NCBI RefSeq assembly: GCF_028502605.1
Contig: NC_079237.1
Coordinates: forward strand, 930,001-994,000
Length of the DNA stretch: 64,000 nucleotides
Source of the DNA: Trichoderma breve
Lineage: Eukaryota; Ascomycota; Sordariomycetes; Hypocreales; Hypocreaceae
Direction of reading: 5' to 3'
The notes beneath the pieces are model-generated. The model searched no databases and was not told where the DNA came from. It was given only the letters and a program-made list of their open reading frames with translations. How positions within the stretch are numbered: the stretch's first letter is position 1; every line of letters starts with the position of its first letter. The position numbers and the translations under genes are program-made. This document shows, in pieces, positions 43,944-55,215 of the stretch.

Positions 43944-46461
43944 TGCAGCGATTACAAATAAGGACCGCGTATACAATTATATCAAAAGACAAGTCTACGC
44001 AGAGGCACAACACAATGGCCGCCCGCAACTTTTCTAGAAAAGAAGAGAAAAAGGAAGAGTCGTAGCACGGGGTAGATCCTTCGGCCGGTCGCCCAGTCGC
44101 AGAAAGCGCGGCACGGCCGTCATTATGTACGCGGCCAAGGTTTCCTACAATGCAACCTTAGCACACGACCTTCAGGATGCTGGTGCTACCAGCTGATGCG
44201 ACATGACGCTAGGAATCTATCACCATTGCGGCTACGAGCTTCCTCGATCCTCACGCTACTCCTCCGCAGGCTACTTCGAAACGGATACGCGCGCGCCGAG
44301 GTTCCACGGGCGGAAAGCCATTTTTTTTCTTTTGCCATCCACCTTTTCTGTCAAAAGGGCGCGCGAGCTTGGATCGTATTCTGCAGTAATATCAAGAAAC
44401 ATTGTCCGTAGACTACGCTACAAGCAGAGGCTAAGAGGCAGCTGGACGGGGATGAGTGCTGTATAGCGACGATGGCGCAATATCTCGCAGCTTTTGGTGA
44501 TTGGGCTTGCACGAATCACGATCGAGATGCCGCGCAGGGGACCACCAGAACAAGCTATGGGCAGTCGACAGGGCTGTTGGACGGCTCACAAGGCCTGATT
44601 GACGGGATCGGCATCGCTCACGGTGGCTTGCCGGAGAGTTGGAGGCGAGGCATCGGCCAGGCCGTGCTTGAATGAAGCTAGGATAACGGGAGTTGGTGTG
44701 TGAGTGAGAGTGTGAGTACCGGTATGCTAAGAGACGGCTCGCGGGGACACAAAGAATGATCTCTAGCTGATGAAGGCAACTTGGCGTCAGCCAGATAGAT
44801 ACACAGAATTAGTATACAATCGAGACAAATAGCATGTACAGATTCACGACTGCTACTCGAGGCAATGCAAAACAATGGGCATCATCTCAAGTTCTTGGCG
44901 ACGGCAGTACAACAAGAAGACGTGGGGGCCTAACGTGAGCATAATTCCGCCCCAGCGCAGATCGCCAGGGCCCGAACAAGTCCAGAATCTCACTGCACAG
45001 TCGCTCGGAGTACGGACAAGTTAGAACGGAGCACACGATACATGGATCAAAACAGCCGTGCGCTCTGATTCCTCATCGGCCTTCCTCTCCGGTTCAGTTA
45101 TCCGTGTTTCTCTGTGTCTTTTTTTCCTTTGTCTTCATCTCCCATCTTATGTACTAAGCTCCATCAAACCGCTACCCGGACGAGGATTCAATCGCGTCAC
45201 CGAAGCCTTGCCAACTCAAGGCTACCCTCACCGGGATTGCCGCCAAGGGCTGACAGGGGCAAGCTCTTCCAAGCTTCTTTTTCTAAACGTTGCTGCCTCT
45301 GATGACACGCCCGCATGGCTTCAAGTAGCATTAGACGAGTCATCGAAACGGGACGAGGCGGTGGGAAATAGAAATGGTGGCTTGAGCCGGTGTGTGCTTG
45401 GCCGCTTGATGACCGGATTCGGCCGTGATTGACGCCGATTCGATAGAGTTTCTAGAGGCAGGTATTTTTGTTCAAGCCACCAATAGTGTCTTGTCCAATT
45501 GGACATTGACAATCGATTCTATACAAGAAGCAGTGCAATTCACATCTGGAGTGGTGGATACGCACCAAGAGCAACATGGATGGACCATATTCGAGAAATG
45601 GATTGGTGTGGAAAGCATCCGGACCTGCTCCACCCGTCAGTCTTGAATTAATATTTCATGTAACTCCCTGTCAATACGAGTACCAGCCATTATCTACTAG
45701 GAGCAATCAGCTCATGATGGTCCTGAGCTTTGATCTCGTAGCGAGAAACAACGCCACGGTCATACGTGACAGCCTCATTTGGCAGCCAGGTCAATCCACG
45801 ACAACACTCCATACTGGCCGTATCAAGGAGAGCCCATGAATATTAGACAGCGAACATCAGTCTACTGACTCTACTCTCTACATACATGTACCTGTACTAC
45901 GTACGTGCTGACGGCCCGTCTCGGCGCTGCATTCCACTAGATGTAGATCCACTGTCGCTTCGATAGCCTAGCGCATCACGCAATCGGTTCAATGACCTAC
46001 AATTTATTGTCATCTACTGACAGGTTTCGAACTCATATACGGAGTAATTAGATGCTATGCTAAAGTCCGTGTGCTGAAGTAGCTAGATGTATAACGTGGC
46101 ATTCATTAACAAAGCTGTTATAAAGACGAGGACATAGTCTGATTACATCTGGTAAACGTAGCGACCAAGAAAGGTCCAATACAGAAGAATGATGAGTGCC
46201 ATATTTACTGAATGTCGGTAGATACATCCATGTTGAATCTGTTAGTATTCATGCCCCTTCTCGTATCAACAGCAGACACTTATTGGTGGAATTTCGCTTG
46301 TCGAACTTCTCAAGTTGAAGTTGGTCGCTTACATGAATGCCGCCCACCATGGGCTCTATTATCTCATTTATATTAGAAGTATAATAACCTGACCAAACAA
46401 ATCAATGCGTCTCTCGTACAAATATTCGTCTCATCCCCATTCTTAGCGCACAAATCTCTTT
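43944..46461. other. 2.5-kb intergenic region without a recognisable gene
   Basis: Upstream of the MFS gene and downstream of the PL8 lyase. Short frames such as 44472-44675 (67 codons, ATG) and 45058-45432 (GTG only) look random. TACGGAGTA-type oligomers recur at 45007 and 46037. Nothing else was assigned. Confidence 0.4.
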
Positions 46462-49251
46462 CTAGTCCAACTCCAAGATAACTTCGCGGCTAACAGAGGA
46501 TCCGGCAAGTCCTCCGGTAGGCAGTCTCACACCAAACCCAATGCCACCATCACCTCTCCTCTCAAGCCCCTCGCTCTTCTTTCCCATCTCCCTAACCTTG
46601 TGGCCCTGTCCCGAGATCTTAATCGAGTACGAAGCCACAGCGAGCTTCTGAGTGGGATCCGCCAAGGTCACAACCAGACGCATGCTCTTCTTGTCCTTGC
46701 ACTGCGCACTGATGAGATACACCGCCGGCTGATCAGACGTAAAAGTCAGCGTGCCGGACTTGGCCCATCCGAGAGCCTTCAAGTCGAGCGCAACAGACTT
46801 GTCGCCGCCGGGCCAAAACGCCAGACTCGCCCTGTCTTTGCCGTAGATGCCCGAGATGCCCTTCTTGGTGATGGGGTTCCAGGTGGGCTTCTCAAGTTCC
46901 TTGTTGAGTTTCTTGGATGAAATGCCTGGGAAGTAACCGTATGTGAACTGGCTGCCCTTAATTGTAGTATAAGCAGAGAAGATGTCGGCCGTCTTGACGC
47001 CCTGAGTCGAGGTCGAAATCTCGGACCAGTTTCCGCTTCGCTTGCCCAAAGAGATGGTGAGCTCGAAGGGGGAGTCGTAGGCGAGAAAGCCATTGTTTGC
47101 GTAGTACAGAGTATCTGAGGTGGAGTGTTGATCACCGAGCTTAGAGAGGGGGCCATTCTTGAGCAATGGCTTTGTTGGTTCTGCTGCGCGGTTGTCAAGC
47201 ACGGTTATGACGGGAGTGTTTCCAGCAGTGGAATTCTTCTTAATGTCGGTGGTGATAACAATGACACCTTCATCGACAAAGAACCAAGACTTGCGGTAAG
47301 ATAGATTCTGAGTCAAGGGATCGAGATAGTCCTCAACAGCAGCGCCAAACTTGCCGTCGCTCACGACTCCGACAAAGTCTTTAAGACCATCGTATTTCAC
47401 CTGAGTGGCCTGGAGCTTGGGCTGGTTGAGTAGGGTAGTCGTTCCGGGCACAAGATTCCAGTCCCACTGTGCCATAATGTCTTTGTACTCATTACCCTTG
47501 ACGTAAGAGTACAGAGTGCCCTGGCCCATGTGGTAGGCATATGGATTGGCCCCATTCACACTCTCAGAGTTGGATGACCTAGTTGAAATCATCTTGTTTG
47601 TAAGGACGAAGCCGGGTCGGCGGTGAACCATGTAGTCGCTTGCCCAGAAGCCCTTGTTGCCCGTGAGCTTCTCGGTTCCATTGGAGAGAAGTCTGCGAAT
47701 TGTGTCGTTGACGGCATACGATCCGGTAAAATCAGCCACCGCATTAGCAAGCTTGGAGACGTTGAAGTTGATATCTGCGCTGGCCTGCAAGTCAACAGTA
47801 GGGAAAGAAACAAAGCGGCCGATGGCATTCTATAGAGGCCTGGAGTTAGCTTCGGAAGTTTAGGTTCTGAAGAAAGAGTGCCTACAAAGTCCCAGTGCTC
47901 GGTCTTGGTGTCGGAGTCTGTGTAAATCATCCACTCGTCGCCTTTGATATAAGTGGACATGGCCTCTCGGGTACTATCGTCTGCAGCGAATGAAGTACCA
48001 ATGGCCTCGCCTTCGAGCTGAATGAAAGCATTCAACTACATATCATGTCAGCACAAAGTATCATATCGGGATTTTAGAGGAAGATATGTCTTACCAAATC
48101 TTTTCCATAGTTGCCGTTGTACAAGAGACCGTCGTGCTGAAGGAACGTGCCATCTCGGTGGATGCCATCATCTCCAGGGGTATCAACAAACTACCTTCTA
48201 GTTAGCTCGATTCTGATATCCAAAATTACAAGTGGACTACTCACAGTCATTACAGACATGGCTCTAGTCATGGCATCCGACAAAATTGTGCTGTTATCCG
48301 TGAAAAGGGCCAAAGTGACTGAGTTTTGCATAACCAAGACCATCTAGATGACAAGCAATCAGCATAACGTACATGCCAGGGGGAAGGTCTCAAGGTTGAA
48401 CTTACGTTGGCTCCAGTCATGCGGCCTCCGGTACCGTAAGTGCCATCTCGGAGAGCGTACGCTCGGTTCGGGATGCGCTCACAGCCAGCTCGCTGAGTCT
48501 CTGTGAGATTTGCATCTTTGACGAGAAGACACGCCGTCGAGCACAGCTGAGGAATCAGAATGGCCTGATCATACCAATTCTATTGCTCTTGTCAGCAAAT
48601 CATCCCACATTGCCAATTTTTATAGTGATGGAGGCATACAGTGTTCCACAGACCCGGCGTATCGCAAGGACATCCCTTTGATCTAGGTTCATCATTAGCT
48701 TCACCGTCCCAGTACCAATAAAATTAACACTTCTCGCAATACGTACGCGTTTCCTCCATCTCCCATGCAGTCAGCCGGGGTATAGTCATTGCTAAACCAA
48801 TAATCCAGACCTTTCTGAACCGCCGTCAGAAGCTTGGGATCCTTGGCCCAGGTACTTGACACGGCAGGATTCACACCACTCCACGCAGCACCAAAAGTAA
48901 TCAGCCTATTCCAATGCTCCTGAATCGGCCAATTGGCACGTTCTTCAAAAGTAAATCCATTAGCACTGATCCCCAAAAAGTCATATGGGGCGTCCAGCTC
49001 TCAGCAAGACGTGGCGCGGTCTGTCACTTACGCGCAGGACATCCTGATGCATAGTTTACATCCGACCAAGTGCCATCCGCCTTTTGGGAAGACAGCCACG
49101 TATCAATTTTGGCAAACCATGTCGGGTCAGGGAATTGGGACAGATCCGCCGTCCTCCTCTTAGCAAAGAGCGCGAGTGAATCGTCCGAGGAAGCGGCTTG
49201 CGCAACACCAGCTGTCGCAGCGACCAAGCCCACCAAAGAATTGAGCTTCAT
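46462..49251 (-). CDS. Secreted polysaccharide lyase family 8 enzyme
   Basis: Eliminative cleavage of acidic polysaccharide (the family includes hyaluronate, chondroitin AC and xanthan lyases). Eight exons (49032-49251, 48747-48942, 48640-48682, 48406-48579, 48245-48343, 48095-48190, 47886-48035, 46462-47829) give 781 residues. Signal peptide MKLNSLVGLVAATAGVAQA. The alpha/alpha-toroid domain holds the catalytic set by alignment: Asn211 (TGAN), His263 and Tyr272 (QHDGLLYNGNYG); His-Tyr spacing is nine, as in bacterial hyaluronate lyase. The aromatic NWYDQ lies at 154. The beta-sandwich C-terminus includes GFWASDYMVHRRPGF. The first acceptor (before 48942) restores AQRANWP and has a GCTAAT branch site. 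The substrate is not determined. Confidence 0.9.
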
Positions 49252-50080
49252 GTTGCCGGGATATCGATTGCCAGAGCTCTAATCCAAGCAGCTAGGGAGA
49301 GCGGCAATGAAACACAAGATCAATTGATGCTGTGCCTACTCTTCAGATTCACTTTCTCGCAAGGGGTATTCCTCATTATATCTGTTGAAATAAAAGGAGA
49401 TCTCCTTCCTAACGCGACTACACGCTGACAGGAAGCGGTCATCCCATTGGCGGACAAATGCTTCCATCGCATGATTGGCGGATATTTATCCATCATGCCG
49501 GAACTCCTCAAAGTCTGGGGTAAAATATGGGGAAGGTTGAATACTATGCTTAACGGCTGAAAGCAATATTCCCCCACACCTTATATAAAATCTTATTTAA
49601 CACAGGTCTCGGTAAGTGCACTAACTGACGCTTGACAAGATCCGAGGACTAACGAATTGAACCATTGAATGAGCGTTGGGCAATGTCATAGAACGTTGCG
49701 CGGTTGGGGGCTCGGGAACATTTAGCTTCTGACAACCAGCTCCGCGAGGAGATTCTACACCAATGAGAGGCCAAAGTGTTTTGCCAAGAATACAGTAACT
49801 AATCATCCCGTCCAGGATACGAGTATGTACACGGCTGACTTAATCGGCTCCATCACCTGCAAAGGAATCCTATGGGCATGAGGCGAGGCTTAAGGATATA
49901 AGCAGGCGTAATTGAGCTGAATGGTCACTAGCCTTGTTTTGACACGAGGCAAAGTTGATATCCATGGCCATCAATATTAGCAATGCTACTTCATTTTTGT
50001 ATGTGGTACAGAGGGCCAAGGCATTGAAAGCAACAGACAGCAATATACAGCTTCCTCTCTGGTACTAGTTTGCAGCTAAA
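49252..50080. promoter_or_regulatory. PL8 promoter and formamidase 3' region
   Basis: An 829-bp spacer between two minus-strand genes. It contains the TATA and Cre1-like motifs listed separately. No gene was recognised. Confidence 0.45.
49515..49577. promoter_or_regulatory. Two Cre1-type SYGGRG sites upstream of the PL8 gene
   Basis: CTGGGG (49515-49520, plus) and the complement of GTGGGG (49572-49577) lie about 265-325 bp before the lyase start, next to a TATATAA element at 49582-49588. Cre1/CreA carbon-catabolite repressors bind SYGGRG. Such short sites also occur by chance, so this is only suggestive. Confidence 0.35.
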
Positions 50081-51520
50081 TTACACGCTTGAAATGGGGC
50101 AAGATCCAAGGTCTCGCTTCTTCGGCACGGCTTCAACAGAAATGTCAAAGTCAAATATGTCCATGGGAATCCCTAATGTTGTGCAGACATTCGGAACATC
50201 TACAATGCCCGCGATTGAGCCTTTGATCGGGGCGCACGATAACAGAAGATAGATTTGCTCTCCAGAATATCCTGTCACACAAAGTGGAGTGGTTAGCTGT
50301 TAGCTGCAGAATCTCTTTGGGGGAACATAGAACTCGAAGAAATCTATTCAAGGACGTACCGAATTGCTTGAGATACTCGATCGCGCGGAGACAAGCCTGT
50401 CGATAAGCTACGGTTGCATCCAGAAAGTGCTGCTTGCCATTCTCGTCGACGGAGAAGCCTTCAAACGTCAGATACCGGCCAGGGCCGAAATTAGGGGCTA
50501 CATCGCCGGGCCGGAAAACGGGGCTCTTGATGGCTCGCGATTGGACGCCGTTCTTGATGAGGTCGAACTTGATGGTGATGGTTCCTGCGATTTCAATCGC
50601 GCCGCAGAAGCTAATCTCTCCATCGCCTTGGCTGAAATGGAGGTCGCCGACTGAGAATTTCGCGCCTGGGACGTGAACTGGGAGATATGTCGTCGATCCT
50701 CTTGAGATGTTGTTGATGTCCACTTTTGAGTTTTGTTAGAGTCCGCCACACATACTCTTTACTTGGTGACATACCGTTTCCTCCGTGCTCTGGCCGTCCA
50801 GGAATGGTCCTGGCTCCTTCACGAGCAATCTTGGCTTTGAGATCTCCAGTGGCTTGGCCGGCATGCGCATTCACTGCAAGCGGTGGCTGAGCAACTACTT
50901 TGTTGGGATGGCTATGGACGCATGCTGAGATGAGATCAGCTTCGCGGCGGTTCCATTCGGCCAAAACCTCGTGTGACGGAGCACAACCAAGAATCCCGGG
51001 GTGAATCAGGCCTGCGAACCGCACTCCGGGAATGTGTCTGCTGGTGCAGTATATGCCATCAAAGTCCCAGATCGCCTTGGCAGCGTTTGGGTAGTGCTCG
51101 TCAAGAAAACCGCCGCCATTTTTGCGGTCAAATATGCCTGTGAAACCCCATGGAGAGTCCTCAAATGGCTGGACATCGGTAATGTTTACAACCAAGAGGT
51201 CGCCTGGCTCGGCGCCTTTGATCTCGAATGGGCCAGTCAAGTAATGAATCTTGGTCAGATCCACGGTGCGTACATCCTCAGCACTGTCGTTATTCCCGAT
51301 CTGGCCCCCGGTCCAGTCGACACACTCGATTTTGACAGTTTCTCCAGGCTCGATGCTGCCAATTGTAGGAACTACAAGGCAATTGATTAGCCCTAAATTC
51401 CTACCAGCAGACAGACAGCCAATACTTACCATCGGGGTGCCATCGATTATGCAATCCTGGTTGCTCTGCAGCCGGAATGTCAAGGGAGACGGTTTGTGCG
51501 GTTCGAATCTTGCCAGGCAT
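50081..51520 (-). CDS. Formamidase (FmdA/AmdA family)
   Basis: Hydrolyses formamide to formate and ammonia; the fungal model is FmdS of Aspergillus nidulans. Exons 51430-51520, 50775-51371, 50360-50722 and 50081-50271 give 413 residues, the family size. Conserved blocks are MPGKIRTAQTVSLDIP, HNRWHPDVPTI, GETVKIECVDWTGGQIGNNDSAEDV, VHYLTGPF-like IHYLTGPFEIKGAEPGDLLVV, GRPEHGGN|VDI across an exon junction, FSVGDLHFSQGDGE and FGYSGEQIYLLLS. All three introns are GT-AG in phase 1. Several GATA motifs upstream fit AreA-type nitrogen control, which is known for fmdS, but this is inferred here. The related acetamidase activity cannot be excluded. Confidence 0.92.
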
Positions 51521-53440
51521 GGTGCTTTCAGCTGTTTGCAACTCTTAAGAAATACCGAATAGTCCCAGTATTGGATGCGACCTATAGCAGATATATGTGC
51601 AGAGCTCTGCTATATCCTGTAATGCAACACACTTCAGCTGTAGGCAAGAACCGGCCGTTTATAGCCGGGTGGCTGAATGGGCGCGTGTGCATGCATGACG
51701 ATCATCGAGATTTCGAGGAAATAGGCGTCGTCTCTACGAAGCATCACGGAATAGATTCCACATACCCATCCCCTGTCGTGATAAGTGATCACCCCGCATC
51801 TTAGGCATTGACATATCGGTCTCTCTTGATAATAGATAGCGAATATCCTGCTTCCTCTCGGATGTCCATCGGGATGTTAGTCGTATTGCTTACGATGATG
51901 CAGTTCATTGGCCCTTATCGGGTACCAAAAGACGAGATGGAGGGTGCCATGATAGCCATTTTCGGATCTCCGGTGCTCGTACAGAAACTTGGTGCTGTTT
52001 CCTATGCCAATCACAAAAGCTTCTCCGCATCTTAAATCGCGGGGAAGGATAAAGTCATGGTGGTGAGGTGGCTGTTGGCCGTTGTTCGCGAGAGTATGTC
52101 ACGGCCAAATCGACACTGTAGAGAGGGGTTATCACTGGCGGCCATTGACTATAAGAGATGAGATAAGGACAGTGTTTCTACAGTGCGTCGTCAGGAGCTG
52201 CCAGATTGGGACGCCATGCTATCGCGGTTTATTTGAAGCCGCCATGGCCGCATCTTGCCGCATCCAAGGGACTGATCTGATAGCAGATAAGAATAGAATG
52301 ACACAGCAAAGTACGAAATCCTTCAATATCTCAAAGTCATCAACAAAAGCTATCAGATACCAAATCGGCCTCTGGAAAAGAGCAGTGAAGGAAGAGTCGT
52401 CTGAAACGATCACGTTCAAGGACCTCCACGGAGGTACGCGCACGCTACAGTAAGCTACTACAGTTACGAGCATGGCGCCGGAGATTTGGTTTGAGCCGCC
52501 CCTGGTCTGAGACATGACAAGACCTTCAGGTATGGCTTGATGCTGATTATGGTAGTGCTTTGATGAAGAAAAATCCCAAAGAGAAGCATCGATTGCGTCT
52601 TATAACGGCTCACAGCTCTACAGGCTGGCAACTCTCTTACTAGGGAATTCTTTGCCATCACCATCGCGTGTCCAATATCCTCAATCTCTCATCCCAAGCC
52701 AATTGTCGCCTATTACGAGTATACAGGGAATCTCCGTCTGGTTTAGCGGGCGCTTAGTTGGGGAACTTGGACGCGTCCGACTGGCCCTCAACCCCCGATC
52801 CCCACCAAGCCGAGGCGGGAGCCACAACTCCCAAACACCCAGTGTAACATTACCAAAATTAGCGAAACAATGCGACCACTCAAGCTGGGAAATTCAATGG
52901 AAACCCCATGAATTCAGTGAACAGGGTCCAGCAGTATGGGCATGGGCTTTTATTTGTACTTTCTAGAGAAGCAACCCCTTGGAAACCCCCTTGATGCCTC
53001 ACTAACGATGCCTGGAAACTCACCTGCAACGACCAGGGCGAGTTGACGACGTCTTGGCATGGTGGCTGTTCTTGTCAATGCTGTCGCGGCACTTGCAAGA
53101 ATGGCCTGACTTGTTGCTGGGGATAGCGGGATCTGTATCGAAGGGGATCTGAGAAGCGGTTAGCGAGACTGTTCGTTTCACGCCGTGACCGACCGTGCTT
53201 CTCGGGGTGTCTTTTCTTCATCTCTTTCATATCCTCTCACTTTTTGTTTCCTTGTTTCTTGAACGATTGTAGGCGACGGCGTAATAAACGAGTGTTGAAG
53301 GACTTCTATTCTATACCACCGCTGGACGGGACCATCTTTAATAATAATCTTTTCTTATTTTTTTCGCTCTCGAATCTTTTCTGCTCGACAATTGCTCCGG
53401 GAGCTTCCACTCAAAAAAGACATCAAAAACTCCATTCAAA
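51521..53440. other. Divergent region between the formamidase and the anchored-protein gene
   Basis: A 1.9-kb spacer with the GATA motifs near the formamidase. Small frames (51808-52035, 52082-52453) are not convincing. The part from 53200 on is T-rich on the plus strand and is probably the leader of the next gene. Confidence 0.4.
51779..52290. promoter_or_regulatory. Cluster of HGATAR (GATA-factor) motifs upstream of the formamidase
   Basis: TGATAA or its complement at 51779-51784, 51827-51832 and 52129-52134, a CTTATC at 51914-51919, AGATAA at 52161-52166 and 52285-52290, and TGATAG at 52278-52283. That is seven sites in about 510 bp; chance predicts one or two. They fit control by a nitrogen-regulatory GATA factor such as AreA/Nit2. 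Confidence 0.4.
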
Positions 53441-54515
53441 ATGCTGGCCAAATTCAATCTCGCGGCATCTCTCCTCGCCGCCACCGCCCTCGCCCAAGTC
53501 CCTCACGCCGCCTCCGTCCTCCGAACCGACGATGTTCTCTCGACGCCATACGCCTCGCTCCTCGGCTTCGGCGACGACACCATGGCCGTAGCCCGCGGCC
53601 TGGACGAGAGAGCCACGGGAAACTCGAGTATCCCGTCTGACGTTAAGCTGCTGCCCGACGGATCGCTGGACTTTACTGCTTGGAATAACCTCACCAACGC
53701 GGCTTGTCAGGCGCGCCTTGCCTCGCTTACACGGACTTCGAATCCCTCGGGAGACTGCATCTGCTACAACTTGCCCATGCTGGATGTTACTACCGGCATG
53801 TTTGAGGCGGATCTCCGGCTGTATCGCGTTTCTGATCCGAGAGATGACTTTGTTGGTGTGCCGCCAAGTGAGATTCAGGTTGGCGTGGTTTACAAGGGCG
53901 CCAGCGTGACTCCTATGAAGCCAGTGACTTCGGGGTCAAGCTCCAGCCCGCCTGTCAATATCACCAAGAGAGACACCAGCTCCAACGCCCCGACTCTGCT
54001 GCAGTCGTACATGCTAGTCGGCCAAATCGACAAAGACCAGATGAAGAACAACTTGTCAATGTAAGTTATTTTGACTCCCCTCATATACAATATTTCTTTG
54101 CGCCATGTATCTAACAAGATAACCCAGTGCCGACCTCGAAGCTCTCGTGATGCCCACCCTCACCCTCTCCGCAGTAACCTCCACCGGCGCCCGCATCAGC
54201 TCCAACGTCTCCCTCAACGAAGCCGTCTTCCTCGTCGGCGTCTTCTCCAAGGACGTCATCCTCTCCGACTTCGCCGCCGCCCAACAGGCCGTATCACTAC
54301 AGCAAGCCGGTCTCAAAAACGGCACCGTCGCCTTTGTTCTTCCAGGAGTCAACCTCATGATTTTCCCCACCGGCCTCGTTATCACTGGAACCTGGTTGCT
54401 CATTGGACTGGCCGTGTACGGATTCGGCACGTATGAGAGGATCCAGCATGTTACGGCCTATAAGCGAAGAGCTATGCATGCTACCAGGGATAACGCTGCC
54501 TACCGCACTTTTTAG
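53441..54515 (+). CDS. Secreted-pathway protein with one C-terminal membrane anchor, unknown function
   Basis: Exons 53441-54060 and 54128-54515 give 335 residues. The signal peptide is MLAKFNLAASLLAATALA. A luminal or extracellular part follows with three cysteines (CQARL, and two in CIC), several N-glycosylation sequons (NSS, NLT, NIT, NVS) and a KR site at VNITKRD that could be cut by a Kex2-type protease. A single membrane helix, LMIFPTGLVITGTWLLIGLAVYG, lies near residue 290-310, followed by a short basic tail (AYKRRAMHATRD). I do not recognise the family. A type I membrane protein of the plasma membrane or secretory pathway is the simplest reading. The intron is GT-AG, phase 2. Confidence 0.72.
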
Positions 54516-55215
54516 AAAGATGGATGAATCGTTGGATGTAAGAAAGAGCATGGGCTGGATAAGTTGAGCTTTGAACAAAAGATTGGTTATTATGGGTGAG
54601 ATGGTTTATGATTCCCCAAGCGTACTTTGCTGCCCCTTTTTATTATTTCACATGCGTATACATATACTGTAGCAAAACATTTCTTTGAAACTCACAATGT
54701 TAAACAACCGAATCGAACCAGGCAAAGGCGCACTTCAAAATTTGAGATATATATAAACTATACGTGATATCTAAGATAGCCATGAAATTCTATCTAACGT
54801 TACTTAAAATACGAAACAGGATTCGTAAAAGTCAGTCTTGTAGGGGTATATCCGGCAGCAGCTGTTCATTCGCCATGTAACCAAAAACATAAAGAGATAA
54901 AGGAGAGAAGAAGAAAAAGGCCATGAACCCGTCAACGTCATAAGATGTGCATCTTGCGCACATCTATCATAATCTCTCTACTCCATAAAACTGCAAATCT
55001 ATATATAACAAGCAGATAAAGTCATGTCAAAAAAAGAACAAAGGGAGGTAAGAGGGGAAAAGAAGACAAATGAAAGATCATATCCCAATAGTATCACGAC
55101 ATGTAACGCGCCTTAACACCGGCTCCAATCCTATCAGACCCAGATATCTTCAAAAATGGAAAATCCATCAAAAAGTCATCTCATATTCTGCCATGAAAGT
55201 AGGAAAGTAAACCAC
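54516..55215. other. Convergent 3' region between the anchored-protein and GT4 genes
   Basis: A 700-bp AT-rich spacer. A B-box-like GGTTCGATTC occurs on the minus strand near 54711-54720 but has no matching tRNA arms. No gene was seen. Confidence 0.45.

Noticed and set aside
44472..44675. 67-codon ATG frame between the MFS and PL8 genes
   Set aside because: Short, no conserved feature and no splice partners.
48943..49031. Alternative acceptor about 60 bp earlier in PL8 intron 1, keeping about 20 extra residues
   Set aside because: The chosen acceptor restores the family sequence AQRANWP and has a branch site; the alternative inserts an unconserved segment.
54700..54735. B-box-like GGTTCGATTC on the minus strand
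   Set aside because: The T stem does not pair and no acceptor or anticodon arm surrounds it, so it is not a tRNA.
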